A stretch of DNA of 64,000 nt from Enoplolaimus lenunculus (lineage: Eukaryota; Nematoda; Enoplea; Enoplida; Thoracostomopsidae): assembly GCA_030248215.1 (NCBI GenBank), contig JASANG010003829.1, positions 88,502-152,501 on the forward strand, read 5' to 3'. Within the stretch, counting starts at the first letter, position 1; each line of letters begins with the position of its first letter. The position numbers and the translations under genes are program-made. Shown piece after piece: positions 1 through 9,214 of the stretch. The notes beneath the pieces were generated by a model. That model had not been told where the DNA came from. It worked only from the letters and a program-made list of their open reading frames with translations, and did no database searches.

Positions 1-113
1 GTTGGGCCCCTCTAGAAAATCATCAACCTTGCTTGAAAGTCACTAAAAACCCATGAATGCTCCTCCTAAAAAAATTTTAGCCCCCCTAGCATGGTGAGCT
101 GGCTATGGGCCTG
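1..113. repeat. MITE family K, partial copy at window edge
   Basis: The stretch ends in AGCTGGCTATGGGCCTG. It shares its body (CTTGCTTG, AAAACCCATG, a run of A then TTTTAGC) with copies near 14438, 15091 and 32180, whose ends read GGGCCCGTAGCCAG or its complement. It is cut by the start of the window. Confidence 0.55.
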
Positions 114-161
114 TCGAACAGAAACAAATTTTAGAATCAGTTTACTCAAACACAGCGCTGT

Positions 162-372
162 ACTGCAAAAAAATGGTGAGTAAATTGACTCTCTCCGAAA
201 TAGGCTCTACGGGAGTACGTACACAAACTGAGTCAAATTTGACTTCGCCAGAGTCAAACGTACGACTCAGTGAGTCGAATTTGACTCTGGCGGAGTCAAA
301 TTTGACTCAGTTTGTGTTGTTCGGTAGCGCCTATTTCGGCGACAGACAATTTGACTCGCTATTTTTACAGTG
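162..372. repeat. MITE family B (TGAGTCA/TGACTC palindromic element)
   Basis: Inverted ends ACTGCAAAAAAATGGTGAG and CTCGCTATTTTTACAGT enclose many GAGTCAAATT/AATTTGACTC blocks. The short open frame inside is a by-product of the repeat. Related copies lie at 34059, 35035, 43522, 48972 and 52989, with half copies at 705 and 20161. Confidence 0.85.
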
Positions 373-704
373 ATGAGAAGTGGGTTTAAACACATGAACA
401 AGAGTGAAAATCGAATATTGATTTTTTGGCGCAGAGGACAGAGTCAGGGAACTTGATTTTTGCTAATGATCTGCTCTACCTGGATGTTCCAAAAATATAT
501 AATTTGACTGTGTTCAGAGAAAAATTTTTGCTTCATTTTTTAGAAGTTTCACAAGACACCAAAAAAGCAATTTTTGGAATATTTCACATACATTGAAATT
601 TTTTGACATAGTATGACTTAAGCTGAGTAAACTGATTGTAATTTTGAACTCGCATTCATTTATTAAGAAACTAAACCTAATGAAATCTATCGCGTACTTG
701 AACT

Positions 705-793
705 CTGGCAGAGTCGAATTTTACCTTAGTTTGTGTAGCCCGGGAAAGCTTATTTGAGAGATAGTCAATTAGACTCGCCATTTTTTGCAGTGA
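705..793. repeat. MITE family B, right half only
   Basis: This matches the right half of family B, from CTCTGGCAGAGTCGAATTT to the terminal TTTTTTGCAGTG. The left half is missing. Confidence 0.7.
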
Positions 794-856
794 TGCTAAT
801 CGTTGCGTTGCAATAAACAGTTGAGAATACGAGTTTTTAAATCTCATAGATATTTT

Positions 857-1029
857 GGCCCATGTTACTTTAAGGGGCGTTCAGGTTTCGAGTGGGCCTA
901 TAAAATAGTAGGTTTAGATTCCAGATTACGTATTTTACTTACGCTTAGGTTTACTCTTAGGCTTAAGCTTAGGCTTACACTTAGGAATGCGCTTAATCTA
1001 CTGGTACGTCAATTAAAGTAACATTGGCC
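857..1029. repeat. TTAGGC-bearing MITE, subfamily T2, copy 1
   Basis: The ends are GGCCCATGTTACTTTAAGG and TAACATTGGCC. The body has GTGGGCCTATAAAA, then degenerate TTAGG(C/T) units, then ACGCTTAATCTACTGGTACG. Four sister copies lie at 21364, 28839, 44791 (inverted) and 53988. It abuts the piggyBac-like element that follows. Confidence 0.8.
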
Positions 1030-1299
1030 TAACCATTTTCTCACATGAACATTTTCTATTTCCCCTGAGACCTACTTTTATGCTAGGATTCGAACTGCAG
1101 TGACTGGAGTGGGAGGCATATACCATCGCCAATCAGCTATAGGAGCTTGACGCTCGAGCCAAGGGGGCTCTCACGTCTTGTGGTGATATAGTACTATGTA
1201 TACGTGTTGCAATTGTTAAACACGGTGCGATATATATTATTTACCGTATATACACTGCGCTGAGTTGCCTATAGGCAACTCAATGTGAGAAGGGGTTAA
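1029..1299. mobile_element. piggyBac-like MITE with tRNA-like insert, copy 1
   Basis: The right end is TGTGAGAAGGGG followed by TTAA. The left end is CTAA (decayed TTAA) followed by CCATTTTCTCACATG. A TTAA target site and termini beginning with CCC are known piggyBac hallmarks. Inside, on the minus strand, is a tRNA-like stretch with the B-box-like GTTCGAATCC, and on the plus strand a hairpin TGAGTTGCC...GGCAACTCA. No transposase frame is present. Confidence 0.75.
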
Positions 1300-1332
1300 A
1301 TCGCTTGCTCCATACAGAGACGTTTATTTTAG

Positions 1333-1634
1333 AAATTAATTGTCCAAATACCTCAACCAGTATCAATTGGATAATCAAAAATAGCGGTTGTTACTGGTCA
1401 TCGGCATCAAAATTTGATCATGCAGTAAAAGCTGATTTTGAATGCAAACGTACTGCAAACGGTGCCGGTTTACCCGTATTCCGTCACGCCGGAGATTACA
1501 ATGAATTTTTGGATGTGATTGATCGAGTTCATGCGCAACATTCTGCAATTTTTCTCAACGGACTCGTTGAACACTATCAGCAACGAAAAATGTCGGTTCG
1601 TTTAATAATTTTGGCTCATGTACACTTTCCGTAA
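1333..1634 (+). CDS. C-type-lectin-like domain exon (partial gene)
   Basis: This looks like the N-terminal half of a C-type-lectin-like domain, a fold used in secreted and cell-surface recognition proteins. The exon starts after a polypyrimidine acceptor TTTATTTTAG in a frame needing one upstream base. The protein reads INCP, then W, then SGCYW-SSASKFDHAVKADFEC, then GAGLPVF and NEFLDVI. That is the usual order: Cys, GxCYW, the F-x-x-A helix with Cys, the G-x-L-P block, and the EF-x-x-x-I helix. The frame stays open to a stop at 1632. The donor must lie before it, and I cannot choose between weak GT sites around 1600-1630. The second half of the domain, with WND-type residues, is not found nearby. 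It could be an exon of a gene entering from the left or a decayed copy. Confidence 0.5.
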
Positions 1635-1652
1635 TGTAAGGTTGTGGCTTTA

Positions 1653-1927
1653 TGCCCTATTCACACGTGCAAGTTGTTGCTGCGACAACTTGTAGCTGAA
1701 ACTTGCACTTGCAAGTTTTGTCCGACATGTCGGTCGAAAAACTTGCAGCTGCGAATAATTCATTAAAAATCATAGCTAGGAATTTAGTTCACATGTGTAA
1801 ATAACAATGTAATTTCACTGAATTTATTGCAGCCGCTTACTCATTGGCTGATAAAAAAATGCAAGATCTGCGTACAATTTGCAGCTGCAAGTTCTCGCAG
1901 TGAATAACTTGCACGTGTGAATAGGGC
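1653..1927. repeat. MITE family S, copy 1
   Basis: The inverted ends are GCCCTATTCACACGTGCAAG and CTTGCACGTGTGAATAGGGC, and the interior is full of CTTGCA/TGCAAG steps. A second copy lies at 11144-11419. No coding capacity is visible. Confidence 0.85.
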
Positions 1928-2237
1928 TTTAGGCTTAGGCGTAGGTAAGCTTTTTCCTAAGCCTAAGCGTAAATATGAAAAAAAAGTTTACAAGACAAAT
2001 GGTTTTTATTGATTTCTGCTCAAATATTGAAATACGTCAATTTATAATAGATTCCGAATCGCAGTCCTTTGTACTCGTCCGCTAAGCGGATTGATACAAG
2101 CTAGCGTGCAATTCGCTTAAGTTTCCTTAATTGTGCGTAGAACCTGTAAGGGATCTCGATAAATCGTTGCCAAACAACTTGTCGCCCAATAGTGTCCGAA
2201 AGCCAACAAATAAATCCAAACATTATATACACAGTAC

Positions 2238-2447
2238 GGCCCATGCATAGAACAGGGCAGGAACAGTAGCATAAGAACATTTCTAAGCCAAAGCCTAAAC
2301 CTAAGCCTAAGCGTATGGATGAGCCTCTTCCAAAGCCAACGCCTCAGCCTCAGCCTAAGCCTAAACAAAAAAATTAGTCTAAAGCTTAAACTGACTCTAT
2401 TATAGCCCCTCCGGAAAACAATCCGGCCCTGTTCCATACATGAGCCC
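2238..2447. repeat. TTAGGC-bearing MITE, subfamily A, copy 1
   Basis: The ends are GGCCCATGCATAGAACAGGG and CCCTGTTCCATACATGAGCC. The core holds CCTAAG(C/A) arrays, and AAACGATCC-like and GACTCTATTATAGCCCC blocks are shared with the other A copies. Confidence 0.8.
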
Positions 2448-2771
2448 AAAGTACAATCCTAATCGTAAGCTAAAGCCTAAGTATTACGGATTACAAATTG
2501 TCGGCGGACGAGTTGTCGTGCGACAAATTGTCGTGATACCGCCTATAACAGGTCGATAAACATTTGGTCAAGAGTAGAAAGTACTTCTATATATTAACTC
2601 AACATACCGGTTTGCACTAGCAACCGATCAGGATGTACCGTATATTTACAGCCTTTCCACTCCTGGTTAGAGGTTTCCGCACGACTGAGGAGAGACTTGT
2701 AAACAGTGGCTGTACCTTGTAGCTGTGTATTTTACTTTCCAAACAACTCTGAAATGTCATATAATTTTTAA

Positions 2772-3165
2772 AGCCCCACCGCCAACCTGTGAGATAGGAG
2801 GGCCAATTGTAAAAGTACCATTTGCTCTGGCATCTGTAAACGGCGTATTAGTTACTTTCAGGTTTATACTTCAGACCGCAGAATGTGTCCAGCGCCGTGG
2901 ACAAACTGGGAAAACAGCAAATCCATATTTAAACCTGACATCGGCGATTTTGTTCGGCGTCAACCGGTACGACTTGCAGACAGCTTTAAATGGACCGCAA
3001 CTGAATACAGTCCTAACTGCGCACCACGAAATTGCAGCTTTATCGTCATTTGTCATGTTCCCACGTTCAATATTTGTGCGTACAATCCAGCCGACGGTAA
3101 ATGTTTCGCTATACTTTACTGTCCCGGAGCTGCAGACCGCTGTGTGCCGCCGATCCGCAGCTGTA
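2772..3165 (+). CDS. Candidate coding exon, unknown protein
   Basis: An open frame with codon use unlike the surrounding AT-rich DNA follows an acceptor-like ATTTTTAAAG. It reads from APPPTCEIGGPIVKVPF through YLNLTSAILFGVN to NVSLYFTVPELQTAV, then enters the first 105-bp repeat unit, where GCAGCT precedes a donor-like GTATGT. I recognise no family. Two other plus-strand frames are also open here. One begins at an ATG at 3101 and reads a short Arg/Ser-rich leader (MFRYTLLSRSCRPL) that ends at a donor-like GTAATT at 3214, so the correct frame is uncertain. It could be part of the same gene as the exons at 1333 and 4560, but splice phases do not settle this. Confidence 0.3.
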
Positions 3166-3559
3166 TGTTCCTACCGAAAATATCGGCAAAATCTTTCTTT
3201 TTGGTGGCGTGCGGTAATTTTCAAATAAAACGGTTTCACTGCCGCTGTGTGCCGCCGATCCGCAGCTGTATGTTCCTACCGAAAATATCGGCAAAATCTT
3301 TCTTTTTGGTGGCGTGCGGTAATTTTCAAATAAAACGGTTTCACTGCCGCTGTGTGCCGCCGATCCGCAGCTGTATGTTCCTACCGAAAATATCGGCAAA
3401 ATCATTCTTTTTGGTGGCGTGCGGTAATTTTCAAATAAAACGGTTTCACTGCCGCTGTGTGCCGCCGATCCGCAGCTGTATGTTCCTACCGAAAATATCG
3501 GCAAAATCTTTCTTTTTGGTGGCGTGCGGTAATTTTCAAATAAAACGGTTTCACTGTTC
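3140..3559. repeat. Four-copy 105-bp tandem repeat
   Basis: Four near-identical head-to-tail units start at 3140, 3245, 3350 and 3455 with CTGTGTGCCGCCGATCCGCA. I noticed only one difference, ATCATTC for ATCTTTC in unit 3. The period is 35 codons exactly, so frames stay open on both strands across all units. Each unit carries a donor-like GTATGT and a donor-like GTAATT. Confidence 0.95.
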
Positions 3560-3737
3560 CTGGAGTCGGAGCGCGGCGACGTGTGGCGAGTATAGCGCAA
3601 CTCTTACTATGCTGTCTAATATGTTTGACGTTGCACTGCAATGTTTCTTTGGTTTACGTACACAGTTCTTAATTTCAAACGCTATTAACTTATTTGTTTG
3701 AGTGCGTTTATAATCATAAATTTGACATGCTGTATAT

Positions 3738-4294
3738 ATGTAATGACCCGACTAAGAAAAGAAGGACTGATATTTATTTGGCCTTACCAGATGATACACC
3801 ACTGTTATTCGGTTAGGAGTTATTTATATTTAACCCGACTTTTGTTACTGACATATATTCGGTATTGCAACTATCCGTTGGATTACACATGTATTTGTTT
3901 TGTATCAAAACCTTGAGCAATAACGCAATATTATAATTAGGAATTTTAGGGACTCTATCGGCATACGGACACTTGTTAGGGATACAGACTCTTGTTCGAG
4001 ATACGGTCTCCTATTGACTGGGACTCAAAATGAAACCCCTTCTAATTCTTCAATCTTATTCGGACCTAAGGAACGATTGATATATATTCTCCCTTTCGTG
4101 AGCGTATTCCTTGCTAATAGGTTAAACACTATCATTACTTTTCTTGACACAGCTTATGTATTTGGGCTAAGAAATTTGGTCTCTATTCGTTTACGAGCCC
4201 TATATTTATAGATCTAGATTTCATTCTTCCAGACCCAAAATAGAAACCCCCAACTCATATTACCGTTTCCGTCTTATTTGAGTCACTACAGTAA
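3738..4294. repeat. MITE family C, copy 1
   Basis: The left end GTAATGACCCGACTAAGAAA and right end CTTATTTGAGTCACTACAGTA match the family ends TACTGTAGTGACCCGAATAA and complement. It includes the family marker blocks CAACTATCCGTTG and GGGACTCTATCGGCATACGG. It is longer than other copies because an extra segment lies between about 4065 and 4228. Confidence 0.75.
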
Positions 4295-4559
4295 ATACTT
4301 AGAGATCCTGTTATTTTCGAACCGCAAAACAGAACCATATCCATAATTTAGTTAATATTTAAATTGTTTAAAATTTTTGTACCATGTTTGTCTCTTGTAT
4401 ACACTTTCCGCCGTCCCACATAGTTTTAAAATATTCAAATTTTTCCATATTAACACAGGGTTGTTATTAGGTTTAGTCATAGTCTTATGCTTGGACTTAA
4501 GCTTAGGCTTACTTAAGTAGTGTTCATTTGCCTACACTAATCAACAAACAATTTCAGAG

Positions 4560-4973
4560 ATATCATTTTATACCGTTCGAACACGACGCCCTGCAACCCG
4601 AAGCGGCACATTACTGCCTTGGTCTTGGTCCACTACCGTCAGTCTACCGTTGATTCAAATGAACGAATCCGTGGAAGCGAAGACTGACTGGCTGCACTCA
4701 CCTCGCATTTATATTGTACCAATAGGTGCAATACTTGCGTTGCTAATTGCACTTTTTGCTACAATTCAATATAAAATTAATCGCGTTCGTTCAGTGCAAA
4801 GTACTTTTCGACTGCAAAAACGCCCATGTTCAAGCGATGAACGCTCAAAAAGCACGCTTTGCCCGCAAGAAATAGTTTCCTCGACGTATCCAGAACCAAT
4901 CGAAAAGTCGAAGAGGTATGCAAACATGGCTGCTTGTATTTCCGCACACCCAAGAACGTACGCGGTGGGTTAA
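4560..4973 (+). CDS. Candidate terminal exon with one membrane span
   Basis: A good acceptor (ACAATTTCAG) opens a frame that runs without stops to TAA at 4971-4973. It reads a polar, Thr/Arg-rich segment, then MNESVEAKTDWLHSPRIY, then a membrane span (YIVPIGAILALLIALFATIQY), then a basic tail with KINRVRS and many Ser, Pro and Lys. The shape is that of the last exon of a single-span membrane protein with a cytoplasmic tail. Both other plus frames stay open for 30 or more codons after the acceptor, so the frame rests mainly on the hydrophobic segment. Family unknown. No acceptor or donor partner can be proven upstream. Confidence 0.4.
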   Translation: MSFYTVRTRRPATRSGTLLPWSWSTTVSLPLIQMNESVEAKTDWLHSPRIYIVPIGAILALLIALFATIQYKINRVRSVQSTFRLQKRPCSSDERSKSTLCPQEIVSSTYPEPIEKSKRYANMAACISAHPRTYAVG

Positions 4974-5432
4974 GGTGTCAAATCCCACCCCACAACCCTC
5001 TCTTTGCGAGTTATATTGTGTACAGGGGTTTTTAGACAGGTTTGCATTTATGCGTTACTTAAATACGATTAGATGATGGAAATACGCTTTTCTGATTGCT
5101 TAAGCAATCACTACTTGTTGGCTATCAAACAGTTTGTTTTACTAAGCTAAGTGGAATCAAGCTGAATTTAGACTACCAAATAACCAATCAGAAAACGCGC
5201 AACTTTATCAGACATTATTGCGCCTCGAGCTCGCCCGAATCGTAATTCCGCTTTGGAATAGTCATATTAGGGATTAGAATGAATTTAGACTTGGGCTGCG
5301 ACATATATAGGTATATTGTATATATTTTGAAGGTTGATTTAAGAAAATTCATTCCAGATTCAGCTAGTAATCAATGAGCGATTTTTAATTTAGGAAGAAT
5401 TATGAGGAAATATAAGTTTTGATAAAGCAAAC
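4974..5432. other. Gene-free stretch
   Basis: AT-rich, with no coding frame, hairpin or familiar repeat that I can support. Confidence 0.5.
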
Positions 5433-5680
5433 GACCAATGTAAAGAACAGGGCCGGAATAGTATTATAAGCATAACGACTAATGTAAAGAACAGGGCCGG
5501 AATAGTATTATAAGCATATTCTTAAGCCGAAGCCTAAGCCTAAGCGTAAGAACGAGCCATATTCCTAAGCCTAAGCCTAAGCCTAAGCCTAAGCCAGGCA
5601 AAAAAATAGTCTAAAAAGCTTAAGCTTACTCTTTTCTAGTCCCATAGAAAAACGTTCCGCCCCTGATCTTTACATTGGTC
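5433..5680. repeat. TTAGGC-bearing MITE, subfamily A, copy 2, with duplicated end
   Basis: The left end GACCAATGTAAAGAACAGGG is present twice in tandem (5433 and about 5477, period 44 bp). Then follow ATTCTTAAGCC, arrays of CCTAAG, the AGCTTAAGCTTACTC block and the right end GATCTTTACATTGGTC. Confidence 0.85.
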
Positions 5681-5836
5681 AAATAAACGATAGTATTCGA
5701 TTGAGTCTCGGTTTCTACTTTTGAAGTGAATTTCAGCACATCACAACAAAGACGAAAACTGAGAATTTTACGATAGTTTGGTTGGCAAAACGATTTTCCA
5801 CGGTGAAGTAACCGTTTGACGTCATGGCCGGCTGGA

Positions 5837-5999
5837 TCCATGTATAGTCCAAGAGAGGACCGTTTTTCCGCGGGACTGCAATAGAGTTAGCTTAAACTTT
5901 AGACTATTTTTGCTTGGGCCTACAATTAGTATGTTATCCGTAGGCTTATGCTTAGGAATATGCTTATACTATTGTTACGATCCTGTTTTTTCATTGGCC
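5837..5999. repeat. TTAGGC-bearing MITE, subfamily A, copy 3
   Basis: It starts CCATGTATAGTCCAAGAGAG with CGTTTTTCCGCGGGACTGCAA and ends CCTGTTTTTTCATTGGCC. The TTAGGC core is short. Confidence 0.7.
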
Positions 6000-6374
6000 G
6001 GAGACTGAATGAAAAATGAAACACAAGCAAAGCGCATGTCATAACAAGGACATGCATATGGTACCTGTAGCGGATTCTGGCGTATTTATAATTTCAAAAT
6101 ACACTGTATTTAATAGGCTTTGGCCTATTTTAAGTTTTCAGTAACTCTTTCACATAGGTTTAGGCTTAGACTTAGAATTTATTGAAGTGTATGAAATAAA
6201 CACATGTTTAAATTGTTGCGGACAACTATTATATTGTATGAGAGTAAAATATACCTATATTTTTTACCATTAACCAATTTAAAGGCTCATTAGTGCCACG
6301 TTATTGTCTTATTTCGTTGGCCAGTATACCTGTGCACATCAATGTTTGAACTTTACCGACTGATTAATATATCG

Positions 6375-6540
6375 GTCCATGAAAATATCAGGGGCGGAAC
6401 GTTTTTGTGCGCGACTGCAATAGAGTATCCTTGAAATATATTCTATCCATAGGCTTAGGTGTAGGCTCATTCTTACGCGTACACTTGGGATTAGACTTAG
6501 GAATATTTTTTATACTATTGTTACGGCCCTGTCGTATTAA
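6375..6540. repeat. TTAGGC-bearing MITE, subfamily A, copy 4
   Basis: It begins CCATGAAAATATCAGGGGCG and shares the GCGACTGCAATAGAGT block, then GGCTTAGG-like units, then GTTACGGCCCTG. The outermost right end is eroded. Confidence 0.7.
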
Positions 6541-6869
6541 TTGTCAATAAATCAAAAATTCAGGTTCATTAAATATTGTACATTTAAGTTCGTGACCAAG
6601 CGGTTGATACTGTGGTTGTTGAGTTGAACGAAACTCTGGTACACTTCCCCTACTGTTGGCCAAATTGTCTGGTTTTGGCATAACTGAGGGTTGCGCTATT
6701 TTACTCTCCCTGACCTGGTTTGTGCGCCATTCTACCACAAGGTCAACTAAGTGCCACATGTCACGTCTTAAAGCAAATGAATAATTTTTGTTAAATATAA
6801 ACTTTCATTATATATATTTTTAAATTAAGCAGTCAGTACTATATAGATACCTTTACGAAAATTTTTCTG

Positions 6870-6960
6870 TGGATGCGCTGGGTCTCGAACCCACGACGTA
6901 CGGATTACCGGTTTGCTGCTCAAACCACTAACCTACGCAGCTATGCAAAATTTTCGCTAC
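6870..6960 (-). repeat. tRNA-like sequence, probably a SINE head
   Basis: On the minus strand, an A-box-like TAGGTTAGTGG is followed after about 35 bases by GGGTTCGAGACCC, a perfect B box, and then GCGCATCC. A partial acceptor pairing (GCTGCGT with GCGCATC) exists, but the anticodon arm does not fold well, so this is more likely tRNA-derived repeat DNA than a working tRNA gene. A partial second copy of the B-box part, GGGCTCGAACCC, lies at about 7130. Confidence 0.5.
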
Positions 6961-7160
6961 AGTGGCTCTATATGCCGTGAGTGTGGTACTACGAGGTACG
7001 TATAAGAAAGAATACGCCGCGAAACTGTTTAAGCTGGAAAGCGTATGTCACATTTCCCAACCGATACCGCTAAGTAATTCTAAGTTAAGCAGTACCATAT
7101 GCACCTGTCATGAAAATTTTGCTGTAGATGCGGTGGGGCTCGAACCCATGATAAAGTACA
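6961..7160. repeat. Interspersed repeat M, copy 1
   Basis: The block GTGGCTCTATATGCCGTGAG, GTGGTACTACGA, GCCGCGAAACTGTTTAAGCTGG and AGTTAAGC recurs in diverged form at 43500-43857, where it is split by a family B element. A second tRNA-B-box-like piece lies at 7118-7160. Confidence 0.5.
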
Positions 7161-7663
7161 TATGTATATTCCCGAAACTTTTCGATTCAAAGTCCGGTGG
7201 GATAAGCATATCATGTACCAACCGGAATATATTTCGTCATTCAAAATCGTCAAATCCTATGTTGAAACGCTGAACAGTGCAACCGTTAACAGAAATGACA
7301 AAAAACGTAATTTTGAGTCGTTGTTCGTTTCATCCAAGCTCGATTTGTCAAATAAATACTTAAACGAATACTCAAGTTTAAAGCATGGATATTTCGCCCC
7401 GGGCGCGCAACACCTTGTGAAAGAAACGACCGAAAACCCAAATACAATTTTTACAATACATTTAAACGCTTTTATAGCTTGACCTTATCAATTGATCAAC
7501 TAAAAAATTCCGGACGCACCGCCCTTTGCTGCGAATCCATCTGACCCGAAAGTATTGGTCAACAAATATTATATTATTATTATAAGCCAAAGCCAAGTTT
7601 AAATACTTTGAGGTTCGGGCAATTTTTAGGATTATCAGTTTTTTTGGTATACAGTGTGAATTA

Positions 7664-9214
7664 TCAGCTATTAGCATAGCCACCCCTGACTCTTGAATAC
7701 GGCTCAGCATCTGTAGAATTCGGATATTGTTGTAGCTCGCTGGTATACGTCTTAAACGCGTCAGTCGTATGAATTTCTGGTGTTCCTGAGCTCAGCGATC
7801 TGTTGCCCGTTGTAGTGCCGTATCGTTGTCTGAGTTGCGCCTTGCTGTTGTAATGCAGTTGATCAGCTGTTTGTTCTACAGTTGCAATTGTTGTTGTTGA
7901 TGATGTTGGTGTTGTTGCTATTGCTGTTGCATCTGATCCTAATGTATGTGGCGACCGGTATATGTCGCCTGGATTTGGTATGGAGCGTTGTTGTTGCTGT
8001 TGTTTTTGTTGGTGTTCGTCGTTTGTGGGCTGCTCGCCAGCTATTCGATAATCTGAACTGTTGACTTGAACGTCGTTGGAATATGCTTTTGGTGTGTATT
8101 GTTGCTGTTCTTGATAACTATTTGCAACGCTATACTCGATACTGGGTGTCGTATTCGAATACAATGAGAATGTTACAGGTTGAGTAGTATACGATGTTGA
8201 TGTTGTTGTTGCAACACCTGCCGGCGATGAAGACTGTCGCTGAGAGCTAGGGCCAAACGACTCAGAGCCAAGTTCAGAAGTCCACGATGTCTCAGTATTG
8301 TTTTCAGTCACAGTTGCCAGGGTAGAAACGAACCCTTGTCCTTTCCGTGGTGAAGTGCTAGTTCGAGATGTGGCGTACAGCGACACCGGCGGCAATTCCG
8401 ATTGGCTGCTTGGATATGCAAATGGCGATGAGCTAAAACTGGCTCCATAGTCACCGGTGGCAGCAACTGAATCTGAGTTAGGTAATGAAACACTGGCGCT
8501 GTATTCGGCATCTGTCGTAGTTGCAATTTGATTGGTTGTTTCGTACGTTGTCGAAGCATAGTTTCCAGCATTGGAAGCACCGTCATGTGACTGATAACTA
8601 CCGTAATACCCTGAACTTGTCGACGTAGCGCTGATCAGATTCGTTGATGCTTCTTCATCTTTAGGGTTATTGGTTGTCGTCGGGTCATCCTCTAAGCCAG
8701 ATTTATAGAAATGTACCGATGCTGTACTTCCAGCAGTAACATTTGCGCCACTGCCAGCTAGCGAGTAACTATCTTTTCCAGGCGGTTTGGTATAATTGAC
8801 CAAAATTCCAGGTTTCAGTGCCGCATTCCCACTGCCTAAACTGCCTTGATCTCCGGAAGGTGCTGTTCGTTCGTCGGTGCCGCTTGTGTATGGCCAATCA
8901 GAGCTCAACATTGCTCCGCTGGTTCCTGTGGTTGTTGTCCGACCAGTATCGTACTGATCTAATTGGCTCTCTACGTCATATGAACTTCTTATCGGATATG
9001 ATTGGTTCATTGCTGACTTTGATCGCCGTCTTTGTTCGCAGTATCGAAACAGCAAATGAACACACGCCATGCCGTACGCAAGTGCAGTCAGTCCAATAAA
9101 ACACAACCGAATATGGTCTAAATATTCACGTATACTTGTCAAATCGTCTGTCATACCTACAACTTTTGAATAATCGCGGGCGAAGGCGTTTGCTACGATT
9201 CCAGAAGCAGCCAT
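7664..9214 (-). CDS. Single-span membrane protein with long Ser/Thr/Tyr/Gln-rich tail
   Basis: A 516-residue single-exon frame. The ATG has a good animal start context (ACAATGG, A at -3), and a TGA closes it. Residues 1-36 are polar, residues about 37-57 form one membrane span (LCFIGLTALAYGMACVHLLF), and RYCEQRRRSKS follows at once. By the positive-inside rule this puts the roughly 450-residue tail in the cytosol. The tail is low complexity: long Ser/Thr runs, many Gly/Ser-flanked tyrosines (GYYGSYQS, YGASFSSSP), a short Gln tract (HQQKQQQQQR) and scattered TTTT/TSTST blocks. There are no further hydrophobic segments, enzyme motifs or cysteine patterns. I recognise no family. The open length in such AT-rich DNA and the tail's biased but consistent composition argue for a real gene. 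Upstream non-coding exons are possible. Confidence 0.8.
   Translation of the reverse strand: MAASGIVANAFARDYSKVVGMTDDLTSIREYLDHIRLCFIGLTALAYGMACVHLLFRYCEQRRRSKSAMNQSYPIRSSYDVESQLDQYDTGRTTTTGTSGAMLSSDWPYTSGTDERTAPSGDQGSLGSGNAALKPGILVNYTKPPGKDSYSLAGSGANVTAGSTASVHFYKSGLEDDPTTTNNPKDEEASTNLISATSTSSGYYGSYQSHDGASNAGNYASTTYETTNQIATTTDAEYSASVSLPNSDSVAATGDYGASFSSSPFAYPSSQSELPPVSLYATSRTSTSPRKGQGFVSTLATVTENNTETSWTSELGSESFGPSSQRQSSSPAGVATTTSTSYTTQPVTFSLYSNTTPSIEYSVANSYQEQQQYTPKAYSNDVQVNSSDYRIAGEQPTNDEHQQKQQQQQRSIPNPGDIYRSPHTLGSDATAIATTPTSSTTTIATVEQTADQLHYNSKAQLRQRYGTTTGNRSLSSGTPEIHTTDAFKTYTSELQQYPNSTDAEPYSRVRGGYANS

Noticed and set aside
855-1020. TTAGGC arrays as a true telomere or chromosome end
   Set aside because: Arrays are short, degenerate, in both orientations and always inside elements with defined ends, so they are interstitial.
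3101-4973. Mitochondrial inner-membrane protein (TMEM223-like) from the ATG at 3101 spliced to 4560
   Set aside because: The leader looks mitochondrial and the joined frame begins with a faintly similar RDIILY motif, but that frame then stops, the first membrane span is missing, and the match is too short to defend.
6870-6960. Functional tRNA gene
   Set aside because: The A and B boxes are good, but the anticodon arm does not pair properly and a partial sister copy lies nearby, so a SINE head is more likely.
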